Below, piece by piece: positions 35,890-45,277 of a stretch of 64,000 nt of DNA. Both the position numbers and the translations under genes were made by a program. Positions within the stretch are counted from its first letter, which is position 1. Each line of letters starts with the position of its first letter. The notes under the pieces are model-generated. The model was not told the DNA's origin, searched no databases, and worked only from the letters and a program-made list of their open reading frames with translations. Origin of the DNA: Bacteroidota bacterium (lineage in GTDB: Bacteria > Bacteroidota > Ignavibacteria > Ignavibacteriales > Ignavibacteriaceae). Location: the NCBI GenBank assembly GCA_021831685.1, contig JAKBMG010000126.1, positions 1-64,000 on the forward strand, read 5' to 3'.

Positions 35890-37608
35890 ATGCTGAAAAA
35901 GCGATGGAAAATTAATGAAATTGAAAATGAATATTTAATAAGTTCATTAGCAGATTCATTGTCCATTTCCGATGTATTAGCAAAGCTTTTAATTCTTCGA
36001 AATATTACCGACTTCGATAAGGCAAAAACTTTTTTTAGGCCCTCTCTCGATTTTCTTTACAATCCTTTTTTAATGGACGGTATGGAAATCGCCACTTACA
36101 GAGTTATTCAAGCTCTAACCGAAAACCAATTAATTTGTATTTACGGCGACTATGATGTTGACGGCACTTGCTCAACTGCATTGCTTTATCTATTCCTTAA
36201 AGAACTCGGTGCCAACGTTGAATTCTATATTCCTAAACGCTTGACAGAGGGTTACGGTATTTCCAAATCTGCAATTGATTATGTCAAAGATAGAGGGACA
36301 GCACTTTTAATTTCGGTTGACTGCGGAATAACAGCAATTGAAGAAGCAGAGTATGTTAAGGAATTAGGAATCGACTTAATTATTTGCGATCACCATCAAC
36401 CCAAAGAAAAAATCCCTAACGCACTCGCAGTTCTCGATCCCTTAAAACCAAATTGCAATTATCCTTTTAAATATCTGTCGGGAGCCGGAGTCGCATTTAA
36501 GCTTGCGCAAGGGGTTGCAGAAAGAATTGGCAAGAGAGATTTACCATTTAAATATTTAGACCTCGTTTCACTTGCCGCCGCTGCCGATATTGTCTCTTTG
36601 GTTGATGAAAACCGCGTACTTGTTAAAGAAGGAATAAATTTAATTAATACAAATCCTCGCCCCGGAATTGAAGCTTTGATGGAAAGCAGCAATAATAAAC
36701 ATGGAAGTCTTACCTCGGGACAAATTGTTTTTACAATTGCACCAAGAATAAATGCTGTAGGACGATTGGGCGACGCAGAGCGTGCAGTACAGCTTTTAAT
36801 AACTGACGAAAAAGATAAAGCGTTTGAACTTGCTAAGGTCTTGGAATCGGAAAACTACCAACGAAGAAAAATTGATGAAGACACTTTTGATAATGCTTTA
36901 GAAATTCTTGAAAACTCTTCTGAGGAAAACTATGGGGCTGCAATAATTTTGCATCAAGAAAAATGGCATCCCGGCGTAATTGGAATTGTAGCTTCAAGGC
37001 TCGTTGAAAGATATTATAGACCGACAATCATGCTTACCACGGTAGACGGAGTTGCCAAAGGATCGGCAAGAAGCATTTCAAATTTCAACATTTATGAAGC
37101 ATTAAAAAAATGTGAGGATTTATTAATCCACTTCGGCGGTCATAAAGCTGCGGCAGGACTTGCAGTTGAACTTGAAAACATAGACGAGTTTAAATTGAAG
37201 TTCAATCAAATAGTAAAAGAATCAATATCCGAAGAAGATTTATCTCCGGAAATACATATTGACTCTAAGCTTAAATTTTCCGAAATAACACCTAAGTTTT
37301 TAAGAATTATTGAGCAGTTTGCTCCGTTTGGTCCCGGCAATATGCGCCCTGTATTTTTATCAGAAGGCGTGGAAGTAACAAATACCCCGCGAATAGTCGG
37401 AACAAATCATCTGGTAATGAGTTTGAAACAAGCCGGTTGTGACAGAAACTTCGATGCAATTGGTTTCAAAATGGGCGAGTATCTTAATATGGTAAACAAC
37501 CATAGTTCGGTAATCGATATTGTATATAATATTGATAAAAGTGAAAGAGACGGAAGAATTTTTACACAATTAAAATTAAAAGATTTAAAAATAAAAGAAA
37601 ATAATTAG
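35890..37608 (+). CDS. recJ: Single-stranded-DNA-specific 5'-3' exonuclease RecJ
   Basis: Processes DNA ends in RecFOR recombination and mismatch or base-excision repair. The frame is open from 35731, but that part is RNase P RNA; the ATG at 35890 (AGGA upstream) gives 572 residues. DHH-family motifs: YGDYDVDGTCSTALLY, ISVDCGITAIEEAEY, ICDHHQPKE, the DPLKPNCNYPF-x-LSGAGVAFKL segment, then the DHHA1 domain with GVIGIVASRL and SARSISNFNIYEAL...FGGHKAAAGLAV. The C-terminal OB-fold is present. Followed by yebC after 9 bases. Confidence 0.96.
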   Translation: MLKKRWKINEIENEYLISSLADSLSISDVLAKLLILRNITDFDKAKTFFRPSLDFLYNPFLMDGMEIATYRVIQALTENQLICIYGDYDVDGTCSTALLYLFLKELGANVEFYIPKRLTEGYGISKSAIDYVKDRGTALLISVDCGITAIEEAEYVKELGIDLIICDHHQPKEKIPNALAVLDPLKPNCNYPFKYLSGAGVAFKLAQGVAERIGKRDLPFKYLDLVSLAAAADIVSLVDENRVLVKEGINLINTNPRPGIEALMESSNNKHGSLTSGQIVFTIAPRINAVGRLGDAERAVQLLITDEKDKAFELAKVLESENYQRRKIDEDTFDNALEILENSSEENYGAAIILHQEKWHPGVIGIVASRLVERYYRPTIMLTTVDGVAKGSARSISNFNIYEALKKCEDLLIHFGGHKAAAGLAVELENIDEFKLKFNQIVKESISEEDLSPEIHIDSKLKFSEITPKFLRIIEQFAPFGPGNMRPVFLSEGVEVTNTPRIVGTNHLVMSLKQAGCDRNFDAIGFKMGEYLNMVNNHSSVIDIVYNIDKSERDGRIFTQLKLKDLKIKENN

Positions 37609-37617
37609 GAGTCATTC

Positions 37618-38355
37618 ATGTCAGGTCATTCAAAATGGGCAACGACCAAAAGGAAAAAAGCCGCAATAGATTCTAAACGCGGTAAAGCATTCACCAAAAT
37701 TATTAAGGAAATAACAATTGCTGCCCGCGAAGGAGGCGGCGACCCGGTGGGTAACCCCCGCCTAAGGCTTGCAATTGATAATGCAAAAGCTGTTAATATG
37801 CCGGCAGATAATATTGATCGCGCTATTAAAAAAGCCACAGGCGAGCTTGAAGGTGTTTCTTATGTTGAGCTTACTTATGAAGGATATGGACCAGCAGGCG
37901 TAGCTGTTATTGTTGAAGTTGCGACAGATAATAAAAACAGAACCGTAGCGGAAGTCAGACATATCTTCAGTAAAAACGGCGGAAGTATGGGTGAAGGCGG
38001 TTCGGTTGCATGGATGTTTGAAAAGAAAGGGGTGGTTACGCTTCCCAGGCAAGGTAAATCCGAAGACGATTTGATGGAAATAATTTTAGATGCCGGCGCC
38101 GACGATCTTCAAACAGAAGAAGATTTTTTTATTATCCAAACTTCAATCGAATCATTTGAAACTGTTAGAAAGGCTGTAGCAGATAAAAATCTTTCCATAG
38201 AAAATGCATCGCTTCAGTGGATCGCTAAAAATACAATCAACGTAGCCGGAGAGGATGCCGAAAAAGTTATTAAGTTGATTGAATCAATGGAAGATTGCGA
38301 CGACGTTCAAAATGTATTTACAAACGCCGACATTGACGACTCGGCTATTAAATAA
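37618..38355 (+). CDS. YebC/PmpR-family protein
   Basis: 245 residues, standard length. Begins MSGHSKWATTKRKKAAIDSK, the hallmark of the family, with GGGDPVGNPRLRLAI, ADNIDRAIKKATG, YEGYGPAGVAVIVE and the EGGSVAWMFEKKG segment. Members act as DNA-binding regulators and, for the YebC2 branch, as helpers for translating proline-rich stretches; it often lies beside ruvC, as here. RBS AGGAG upstream. Followed by ruvC after 57 bases. Confidence 0.96.
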   Translation: MSGHSKWATTKRKKAAIDSKRGKAFTKIIKEITIAAREGGGDPVGNPRLRLAIDNAKAVNMPADNIDRAIKKATGELEGVSYVELTYEGYGPAGVAVIVEVATDNKNRTVAEVRHIFSKNGGSMGEGGSVAWMFEKKGVVTLPRQGKSEDDLMEIILDAGADDLQTEEDFFIIQTSIESFETVRKAVADKNLSIENASLQWIAKNTINVAGEDAEKVIKLIESMEDCDDVQNVFTNADIDDSAIK

Positions 38356-38412
38356 TTTTTCTTTGGGAATTTGATTTTTCAAATTCATAGCTCTACTAAA
38401 AAAGCATAATGA

Positions 38413-38949
38413 ATGATTATTCTTGGCGTTGACCCCGGAACTATTTTTACAGGCTTTGGAATTATTAAGCACAGCAAAAATAATTCTACACTGGTTAAGC
38501 ATGGACTGATAAAACTTCCGTCAAAGATAATGCTTTCCTTAAAGCTTGAAATTATTTATGACGAACTTGATAAGATAATAAAGATTTATAAACCCGATGA
38601 GTTTGCGATTGAAACTGCATTTTATGGAAAGAATGTTCAGTCGGCTATGAAGATTGGTTATGCAAGGGGTGTTTCTATGTTAGCTGCCGTACATAATAAA
38701 ATTCCAACGAGCGAGTACTCACCCCGGGAGATAAAAAAATCTATCGTCGGCACCGGCGCTGCTTCAAAAGAACAGGTAAGTTATATGATAAAAAAGATGC
38801 TTGACTTAAAGATCAATAAAATCAAGTATGACGAAACAGATGCCCTGGCAGTGGCTTTATGCCATGCTTTTAGAATGAGAACACCTGTCAAACGAAGCAA
38901 CAATTGGAAAGATTTTATAGAAAAATTTCCCGAACGAGTAATAAACTAA
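38413..38949 (+). CDS. ruvC: Holliday junction resolvase RuvC
   Basis: Cuts Holliday junctions together with RuvAB. 178 residues with the four catalytic acidic residues in ILGVDPGTIFTGFGII (Asp), FAIETAFYGKNVQSAM (Glu), and the YDETDALAVALCHA stretch (two Asp). Slightly longer than E. coli RuvC by a C-terminal tail. The operon order yebC-ruvC-ruvA matches many bacteria; ruvB is not in the window. Confidence 0.97.
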   Translation: MIILGVDPGTIFTGFGIIKHSKNNSTLVKHGLIKLPSKIMLSLKLEIIYDELDKIIKIYKPDEFAIETAFYGKNVQSAMKIGYARGVSMLAAVHNKIPTSEYSPREIKKSIVGTGAASKEQVSYMIKKMLDLKINKIKYDETDALAVALCHAFRMRTPVKRSNNWKDFIEKFPERVIN

Positions 38950-38958
38950 ATTTATGCT

Positions 38959-39540
38959 ATGATTGGATTTTTAAAAGGAAATATTATTTCGGCAAAACCA
39001 ACAAAAATTTTGCTTGATGTAAACGGTGTAGGATATTTAGTAAATATTTCGATAAACACTTTTGAAAAAATAAACGGGGAGCAGTCGGCTGCCCTATTTA
39101 TTCACACAAATGTTAAAGAAGACTCAATAACTCTATTCGGATTTTCTACGGAAAGCGAAAAGGAAATGTTTGAGCTTTTGATATCGGTAAACGGGATCGG
39201 TCCTAAGATTGCTTTAAGTATTTTATCGGGAATTAAAATTGATGATCTTAAAAGAGCAATACAATCTCCGGACATTTCAAGAATTGTTGCAGTCCCGGGT
39301 ATAGGCAGAAAAACAGCTGAGCGGCTTGTTTTAGAATTAAAATCAAAAGTTGATCAAGTCGCAGAAGAAGGCGGCGGAGAAATATCTTTCAGCATTAAGA
39401 ATGAAGCTGTTGCAGCGCTTACAACACTCGGCTATAATTCCAAGATTGCAGAAAATACCGTAAGAAACATTCTAACCTCAGTTCCGGATGCACCTCTTGA
39501 GGAGTTAATTAAAAAATCACTCGGCATCTTAAATAAATAA
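38959..39540 (+). CDS. ruvA: Holliday junction branch-migration protein RuvA
   Basis: Binds Holliday junctions and loads the RuvB motor. 193 residues: OB-fold (MIGFLKGNIISAKPTKILLDVNGVGY), two helix-hairpin-helix motifs (LLISVNGIGPKIALSIL and IVAVPGIGRKTAERLVLEL), flexible Gly/Glu-rich linker (about 132-142), and the C-terminal RuvB-binding helices. Directly downstream of ruvC (9 bases). Converges with the fumarylacetoacetate hydrolase gene, with only 14 bases between the stops. Confidence 0.97.
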   Translation: MIGFLKGNIISAKPTKILLDVNGVGYLVNISINTFEKINGEQSAALFIHTNVKEDSITLFGFSTESEKEMFELLISVNGIGPKIALSILSGIKIDDLKRAIQSPDISRIVAVPGIGRKTAERLVLELKSKVDQVAEEGGGEISFSIKNEAVAALTTLGYNSKIAENTVRNILTSVPDAPLEELIKKSLGILNK

Positions 39541-39554
39541 ATTTATTCAAAACA

Positions 39555-40211
39555 TCAAACGACTTCGCAATCAAGTTTAGCTATTCCCTCAATTTCCGCA
39601 TGAAGCTTATCACCCGGGACGACTTTTCCGACCCCGGCAGGAGTGCCCGTAAAAATTATGTCGCCTTCTTCGAGTGTAAGTAATGAAGAAATATATTTAA
39701 CAATCTGGATGGGTTTAAATAACATCAAATTTAATTTTTCTTTCTGACGAATGTTCCCGTTAACAGAAAGAGTAATTTCTTCATTCAAAGTTAAGCGGTA
39801 ATCGCTTTTTAAGACGAAATCGGAAATCACGGCTGAAGTATCGAAACATTTTGAAATAGTCCAGGGATCGCCTTTTGTACGCGCTTCATTTTGGAGATCG
39901 CGCAACGTCATATCAAGCCCCAGACCATATCCGGCAATCGCTTCTTCAGAAAGCTTGTCATCTGCATCTTTAATTGTTTTTCCGATAAGGAGAAGTAATT
40001 CAACTTCATGATGAAGATTATTTGAAAATTTCGGATGAATAACTTTACCGCCGGTATAAATTATTGAAGACGACGGTTTAATAAAAACTACCGGTTTATT
40101 CGGAACTTCGTTTCCAAGTTCCTTCGCGTGGTCTGCATAATTTCTTCCAACACAAATCATTTTGCCAACGACTATTTCTTCTTTTCGATTTCTAATTTTT
40201 ACTGTTTTCAT
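39555..40211 (-). CDS. Fumarylacetoacetate hydrolase family protein
   Basis: 218-residue metal-dependent enzyme of the FAH superfamily. MICVGRNYADHAKELGN, the metal ligands in LHHEVELLLLIG and GLGLDMTLRDLQNEA, the WTISKCFDTSAVISDF catalytic lid region and IFTGTPAGVG are all present. The size fits the YcgM/oxaloacetate decarboxylase or acylpyruvase subgroup (FAHD1-like) rather than catabolic FAH. Substrate therefore could be acylpyruvates or oxaloacetate. Confidence 0.92.
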   Translation of the reverse strand: MKTVKIRNRKEEIVVGKMICVGRNYADHAKELGNEVPNKPVVFIKPSSSIIYTGGKVIHPKFSNNLHHEVELLLLIGKTIKDADDKLSEEAIAGYGLGLDMTLRDLQNEARTKGDPWTISKCFDTSAVISDFVLKSDYRLTLNEEITLSVNGNIRQKEKLNLMLFKPIQIVKYISSLLTLEEGDIIFTGTPAGVGKVVPGDKLHAEIEGIAKLDCEVV

Positions 40212-40309
40212 ATTATTTTAGTTTTATTAATTTTAAATATATTCATGAAAAATTAACCATTTAACTCCAAACAACAAAAAAGGAAATTCGGTAATTATAA
40301 TATTGCCGT

Positions 40310-40490
40310 GTAAGCACTTGAAAAACCGATGAATCGGTTCAAAGGTTTTCTTTTCATTTTTTCCCCCACGAATAAAATTCGTGGGCTGCTATTATATATT
40401 TTAATTGATTTCCTTCTAACTACATATCTGTCCAAAATAAAGTTCCATATACCGTCCTTTTGGGACTATTGAAACTTTGGGGGTAATTAG
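40310..40490 (+). repeat. Two-hairpin interspersed repeat, copy D with downstream module
   Basis: AACCGATGAATCGGTT (40324-40339), spacer, CCCACGAATAAAATTCGTGG G (40365 on), GCTGCTAT. About 45 bases later comes the second module, CTGTCCAAAATAAAGTTC (40428 on), and a GTCCTTTTGGGAC hairpin, shared with copy A. The element accounts for most of the 326-base gap 40212-40537. Confidence 0.8.
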
Positions 40491-40537
40491 AAATTTTGAA
40501 TTATGAACCGGCCGGCCGGAATGACATTTGGGACAAG

Positions 40538-41794
40538 TTATGTCTTTTGTTTTTTTGGTCTTGCTGCAGGGAACAAAATATTATTTAGAATCAGCCGGTA
40601 CCCGGGAGAGTTTTTGTGGAGCGATAAATCGGTAGGAGGATCGCCGACAAGGTGTTCATAGGCTTCCGGATCGTGTCCGCCGTAAAATGTAAACGTACCG
40701 CGGCCAAAATTTCCGTGAATATATTTTACCTGCCCCATTCCCGGACGTTCACCTAAAATCGTGACTGATTTTTTTATCAAGGATTTTCTGAACATTGTGG
40801 TTTGTCCCATAAATCCATGGATAACGTTTACATGATCTTGAACCAACATTGATGAAACAGGATCATACTTTGCGGAAAAATCAAACAGAGTGAAGTAATC
40901 GTTTTCCTTGCTGCCCACTTCTTCAGGCGTAATATTAATATTGCTGAAAGAATAAACGTAGGGATTCATTTCGAGTTTAAAATTTGTAAATGCAAGAGTG
41001 TTGGAATAATCCAATTTGCTTTGGGCATCGGGGTCTTCAGGATCACCGTCGAACATTTGCGCACAAATATCCGTATGTTCTGCGGCGAGTGCAATGTCAA
41101 ATGTATCGGTAGCAGAGCACATCGCAAATAGAAAACCTCCCTGCCCAACATAATTTTTAATATCCTGCGCAACTGTCTTCATCATATCCGAAACTTTCTT
41201 AAAGCCGTTTTTCTTTGCGTCATTTTCGTATTGAATTTGATTATCTATATACCACTGAGCATTGCTAAAACTTGCATAAAACTTTCCGTATTGCCCTGTA
41301 AAATCTTCATGATGAAGGTGCAGCCAATCATACTTTGATAAGTCTCCCCTAAGAATTTCGTCATTCCAAATTTTAGTATAAGGTATTTTCGCATAGTCGA
41401 GCACCATTGTTACCGCATCATCCCATGGCTGAAAACTCGGCGGAACATAGACGGCAATCTTTGGAGCCTTTTCTAAACGTACAACGGACATATTATTGTC
41501 GGGTCTTTGAACAAGTGAATAAATATCAGCCGCCTCCGAAGCGGATAACTTATCAAACGCAACTCCTTCAACCAAGCATTCGTTAGCTATGTCGTTTGAA
41601 TAATCAATCATAAAAGAACCACCGCGATAGTTCAATAGCCAATCGGCTTTATAATTTTTTTCAAGTGCGTGGTAAGTTATTCCGTAAGCCCTTAAGTGGT
41701 CGGTTTGCTTTAGGTCCATGTATATTAATATTTTAGATTGAGCAAAAGCGAGGAAAGGAAATAGCAGAAAAACAAACAAAATCTTTTTTAGCAT
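40538..41794 (-). CDS. Exported protein of unknown function, amidotransferase-like fold suspected
   Basis: 418 residues with a clear signal peptide (ILFVFLLFPFLAFAQS, cleavage near residue 19). Conspicuous segments are YMDLKQTDHLRAYGITYHAL at the mature N-terminus, IAVYVPPSFQPWDDAV, YDWLHLHHEDFTGQYG, GGFLFAMCSATDTFD, GHDPEAYEHLVGDP. The GGFLFAMCSATD turn resembles the nucleophile-elbow region of class I glutamine-amidotransferase-like or ThuA folds, and HLHHEDF could bind metal. I recall relatives carrying an 'asparagine synthetase B' label, but no AsnB residues support that here. Function unknown. Confidence 0.7.
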   Translation of the reverse strand: MLKKILFVFLLFPFLAFAQSKILIYMDLKQTDHLRAYGITYHALEKNYKADWLLNYRGGSFMIDYSNDIANECLVEGVAFDKLSASEAADIYSLVQRPDNNMSVVRLEKAPKIAVYVPPSFQPWDDAVTMVLDYAKIPYTKIWNDEILRGDLSKYDWLHLHHEDFTGQYGKFYASFSNAQWYIDNQIQYENDAKKNGFKKVSDMMKTVAQDIKNYVGQGGFLFAMCSATDTFDIALAAEHTDICAQMFDGDPEDPDAQSKLDYSNTLAFTNFKLEMNPYVYSFSNINITPEEVGSKENDYFTLFDFSAKYDPVSSMLVQDHVNVIHGFMGQTTMFRKSLIKKSVTILGERPGMGQVKYIHGNFGRGTFTFYGGHDPEAYEHLVGDPPTDLSLHKNSPGYRLILNNILFPAARPKKQKT

Positions 41795-41822
41795 CTTACA
41801 CCGTAATCAATTATAAATAAAA

Positions 41823-41842
41823 GGCGATCTCAAAAGATCGCC
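41823..41842 (-). terminator. Intrinsic terminator downstream of clpX
   Basis: GGCGATCT-caaa-AGATCGCC; the minus strand continues TTTTATTTAT. It separates clpX from the exported-protein gene that starts at 41794. Confidence 0.75.
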
Positions 41843-41915
41843 GGTAAATAAAATCTCAAAAATATTTTATTCCAATGCAGAAACATATCATGGAAAGTAA
41901 AAGTTCCAAAGTTAT

Positions 41916-43169
41916 TTAGGCAGATTTTCGGTCAGCTTCCAGATAAATCGGCTCCGCGCCGGTTTCTACCACGTCTTTGGTAATGATACACTTATCGATA
42001 TTTTCTTTATTCGGAAGGTCATACATAATATCGAGCATAAAGTCTTCTACGATGGATCTTAAAGCACGAGCGCCGGTTTTTCTTTCCATTGCTTTACTAA
42101 CGATGGCATCAATTGCAAAAGGATCAAACTCAAGCTCAATACCCTCGATCATAAATAATTTCTTATATTGCTTTAAGATAGCATTTTTGGGTTCGGTAAG
42201 TATGCTTTTGAAAGCCTCCTCAGAAAGCGTCTGCAGGGGCGCAATAACCGGTATTCTCCCGATTAGTTCCGGTATCAGCCCGTAACGGAGTAAATCTTCC
42301 GGAAGAATATTTTTGATCAAATCCTCTTCCGATTTTTTCTCCTTCAAAGCTTTGGAAGAAAATCCCATTTTGTTTTTATTTATTCTTGCGGCAATTAGTT
42401 TATCTATGCCGTCAAAGGCGCCACCTACAATAAATAAGATATTTTTAGTGTTCACATTAATTAAGCTTTGTTCAGGGTGTTTTCTTCCACCTTTAGGAGG
42501 CACGCCTGCAATCGTTCCTTCAAGAATCTTTAGAAGTGCTTGCTGAACACCTTCGCCCGAAACATCTCTTGTTATAGAAGTGCTCTCGCTTTTACGCGCT
42601 ATCTTATCGATTTCGTCAATATAAACAATCCCCTTCTGTGCACGCTCTAAATTGTAATCCGCCGCTTGCAGAAGATGAACCAGTACTGTTTCTACATCAT
42701 CGCCTACATAGCCGGCTTCCGTTAAAGTAGTTGCGTCTGCAATGGCAAAAGGGACATCTAATATTTTTGCAAGGGTTTGCGCCAACAAAGTTTTACCAAC
42801 TCCGGTAGGACCAATAAGTAAGATATTACTTTTTTCAATTTCTACATCGTCAAGTTCAAAAAAAGATGAGCGGGAATTAATTCTTTTATAGTGGTTATAA
42901 ACCGCAACAGCTAATACTTTTTTTGCCTTATCCTGCCCTATAACGTACTCATCCAAAGTTTTCTTTAATGATGCAGGTGTATGAATTATCGGATTTTTGG
43001 TTTTTCCGTTTGTATAGGCTGCCATATTGTTTTTTAAAATATCAACGCTGCTGCCGATACATATATCGCATATATAAACATCAGGACCGGCGATCATGCT
43101 GCCGACCTCGCTGCCGTCTCTTCCGCAAAATGAACATTTAACAATTTTCTGGTTTTGTTTTTTACCCAT
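41916..43169 (-). CDS. clpX: ATP-dependent Clp protease ATP-binding subunit ClpX
   Basis: AAA+ unfoldase feeding ClpP. 417 residues: N-terminal C4 zinc domain (C12, C15, C34, C37), Walker A GPTGVGKT at 120-127, pore loop GYVGDD, Walker [15 protein letters not shown] loop GRKHPEQ, sensor-2 [10 protein letters not shown]. The ClpP-binding loop region near KNKMGFSSK is of the expected form. clpP and tig, its usual neighbours, are absent. Its ATG overlaps the end of the upstream TPR gene by 8 bases, so translation is likely coupled. Confidence 0.98.
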   Translation of the reverse strand: MGKKQNQKIVKCSFCGRDGSEVGSMIAGPDVYICDICIGSSVDILKNNMAAYTNGKTKNPIIHTPASLKKTLDEYVIGQDKAKKVLAVAVYNHYKRINSRSSFFELDDVEIEKSNILLIGPTGVGKTLLAQTLAKILDVPFAIADATTLTEAGYVGDDVETVLVHLLQAADYNLERAQKGIVYIDEIDKIARKSESTSITRDVSGEGVQQALLKILEGTIAGVPPKGGRKHPEQSLINVNTKNILFIVGGAFDGIDKLIAARINKNKMGFSSKALKEKKSEEDLIKNILPEDLLRYGLIPELIGRIPVIAPLQTLSEEAFKSILTEPKNAILKQYKKLFMIEGIELEFDPFAIDAIVSKAMERKTGARALRSIVEDFMLDIMYDLPNKENIDKCIITKDVVETGAEPIYLEADRKSA

Positions 43170-45012
43170 TATTTACAACATCCTTTAACTTTAATATTTC
43201 GCTCCTTGCTGCATCAAGATATAATGAATTAGGAAAATTAGCAAGCAAGCTTTCATAAGTTTCTATTGCCTTCGGTTTGTTATTTAAGCCGAATTGATAA
43301 ATTTTAGCTAGTAAATATAATGCTTTATCGGAATAAATATTTCCTTCTTTTTCACCGGCAATCCTTTCAAGCTGAACGGAAGCGCTGTCATAATTATTCA
43401 TGGCAATTTCCATCTCAGCAACGCGTAATTCTGCCATATTTTGAAGCATAAGTTTTTGTGGATCATTAGTAACTGTTCTATATTTTTCCAATGCTTCATT
43501 GAACTTCTTCTGATCCGTCAGGAATTCAGCTGCAGCAAAAGTCACTAGATTAGACGAATCATTTTGTGCTGTGTTCATCAATAAAGATAATTCAATTGCA
43601 TCGTTTGCTGAACTATTTTGCGGGTTATTAGTGATCGTTTGAAGATAATCTTTAGTATTTGGGAAATTTCCCAAATACATATTTATTCTTGCCAGTTCGT
43701 AAGTAGCAAAATTTCTTTTGTCCTCAGGAAACCTGCCGTTGCTAGCAATCTTCTGAAAACAATCAAGCGCCTGGGTTAAATCTCCTTTCAAAAGAAATCC
43801 ATTTCCTAATTCTTCATATGCCTCAGCCGTGAATTCAGAAAGAGGTGAATCTGTAAATAACTCTTGAAATAATTCTTTGGCGCCGGATAAATCATCATAA
43901 ATATTTAATTTTATTTCGCCTATTCGCAGCAGTGCCTCATTAGCTGCCTCCGAGTGCGGATAGATTTTGGCAATCTCATTATAAGCCTCTACAATCTTTC
44001 CAACATTCGATGAATTATTTTTTACAGGAAGATAATAAGGCTTCCAAGCCGGGATTTGGGCGTTATTTTCTTCTTCTACAATAGCCTCAAGGGTTTTTGC
44101 ATATTGCAGTTTAGCATAAGAAATAAGCGGAGACCCGGGATATTTATTTATCAAATCATTCAGAACTTTTTCAGCCATGTTATAAATCTTTTCATCATAC
44201 AAGAACTTTCCAAAATTATAAAGTTCGGCGCCTTGACTGTTTTGAAATGAATCTATCTTCTTGTATAAATCGTATGCCCCATCATAATTTTTTGCTTGCA
44301 CATACAACCGGGAAAGTAGATACTTAAAACTAATCTCATCCCCATTATCGTATTTTTTCACCACATCGATTGATTGAGAAAGTGCATCCGGTTTATTTAT
44401 GTAGCTTAAAATTCTTGATTGTATTGTATTTAGCTGGTTAGGATCGTGCGAAAGAATTAGGCAATATTGTTCGGTTGCTTCTTTGTAACGCATAGTAATT
44501 GAGTAAAGATTGGCAAGATCGTAAGCAAAAAATTGCGGATTTTGTGAAATAGCTTCGCCGCTTTTTAAATATTCGATAGCCTTATCAAATGCCCGCAATT
44601 GAAGCGCATAATTAGCAATAATTCTATAATTAACTTCGCTTTTCGGGAATGTTTTTAACGCATTATCCCAAACTTCAAAGGCTCGCTTGTCATTTCCTTT
44701 TAGGTAATAAGATGTCCCTAACAAACCAACCAAATTTATATCGCCTTGTAAACCACTAATTCTTTCTTCAATTAAAGCAATGGAGGCATCATAATTTTTC
44801 AGTTGAATATATGTCTGGTTAAGGTTCTGAAAATATTCATAGTTGCTTGGTTGAAGATGATACAGGTTCTGCAATATCGGCAAAGCTTTCCCAAACTGCG
44901 CCTCCTGAATATAACTTTGGGCAAGCATGTATTGAGTACTTAATTCTCCCCCTGTTTGCGCAAAAAGAATTACGGGATAGAATAATAATATTAGAAATAA
45001 TTTTTTCCACAT
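43162..45012 (-). CDS. Exported TPR-repeat protein
   Basis: 616 residues: signal peptide ([15 protein letters not shown], about 4-19) then helical TPR repeats along the whole chain, e.g. [41 protein letters not shown]-like repeats and the final [20 protein letters not shown]. No enzymatic domain. Such proteins resemble the YfiO/BamD-YbgF type of periplasmic scaffold. It overlaps clpX by 8 bases, an odd pairing of an envelope scaffold with a cytosolic unfoldase subunit. Confidence 0.8.
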   Translation of the reverse strand: MWKKLFLILLFYPVILFAQTGGELSTQYMLAQSYIQEAQFGKALPILQNLYHLQPSNYEYFQNLNQTYIQLKNYDASIALIEERISGLQGDINLVGLLGTSYYLKGNDKRAFEVWDNALKTFPKSEVNYRIIANYALQLRAFDKAIEYLKSGEAISQNPQFFAYDLANLYSITMRYKEATEQYCLILSHDPNQLNTIQSRILSYINKPDALSQSIDVVKKYDNGDEISFKYLLSRLYVQAKNYDGAYDLYKKIDSFQNSQGAELYNFGKFLYDEKIYNMAEKVLNDLINKYPGSPLISYAKLQYAKTLEAIVEEENNAQIPAWKPYYLPVKNNSSNVGKIVEAYNEIAKIYPHSEAANEALLRIGEIKLNIYDDLSGAKELFQELFTDSPLSEFTAEAYEELGNGFLLKGDLTQALDCFQKIASNGRFPEDKRNFATYELARINMYLGNFPNTKDYLQTITNNPQNSSANDAIELSLLMNTAQNDSSNLVTFAAAEFLTDQKKFNEALEKYRTVTNDPQKLMLQNMAELRVAEMEIAMNNYDSASVQLERIAGEKEGNIYSDKALYLLAKIYQFGLNNKPKAIETYESLLANFPNSLYLDAARSEILKLKDVVNNG

Positions 45013-45072
45013 CGTGTTTCAAAAATAATAAATTAGGGTGTGCTATCAAGGGATTAATTTAGCAAAAAGCAT

Positions 45073-45147
45073 TTGAGAAACCGATGAATCGGTTCAAAGG
45101 TATTCTTTGCATTTTTTCCCCCCACGAATAAATTCGTGGGCTGCTAT
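45073..45147 (+). repeat. Two-hairpin interspersed repeat, copy E
   Basis: AACCGATGAATCGGTT (45078-45093), spacer, CCCACGAATAAATTCGTGGG (45121-45140), GCTGCTAT, and the CCCACTAACTACA tail. It fills much of the gap between the TPR gene and the mutase gene. Confidence 0.8.
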
Positions 45148-45277
45148 TATATATTTTAATTGATTTCCCACTAACTACAATTGTTTTAATAAATAAAGGC
45201 AATGCCTTTTCAATAACTCGAGATGGTATAAGAAATGGAAATATATGTCGTAATAACTCAAAATATTAAGCTAACTT

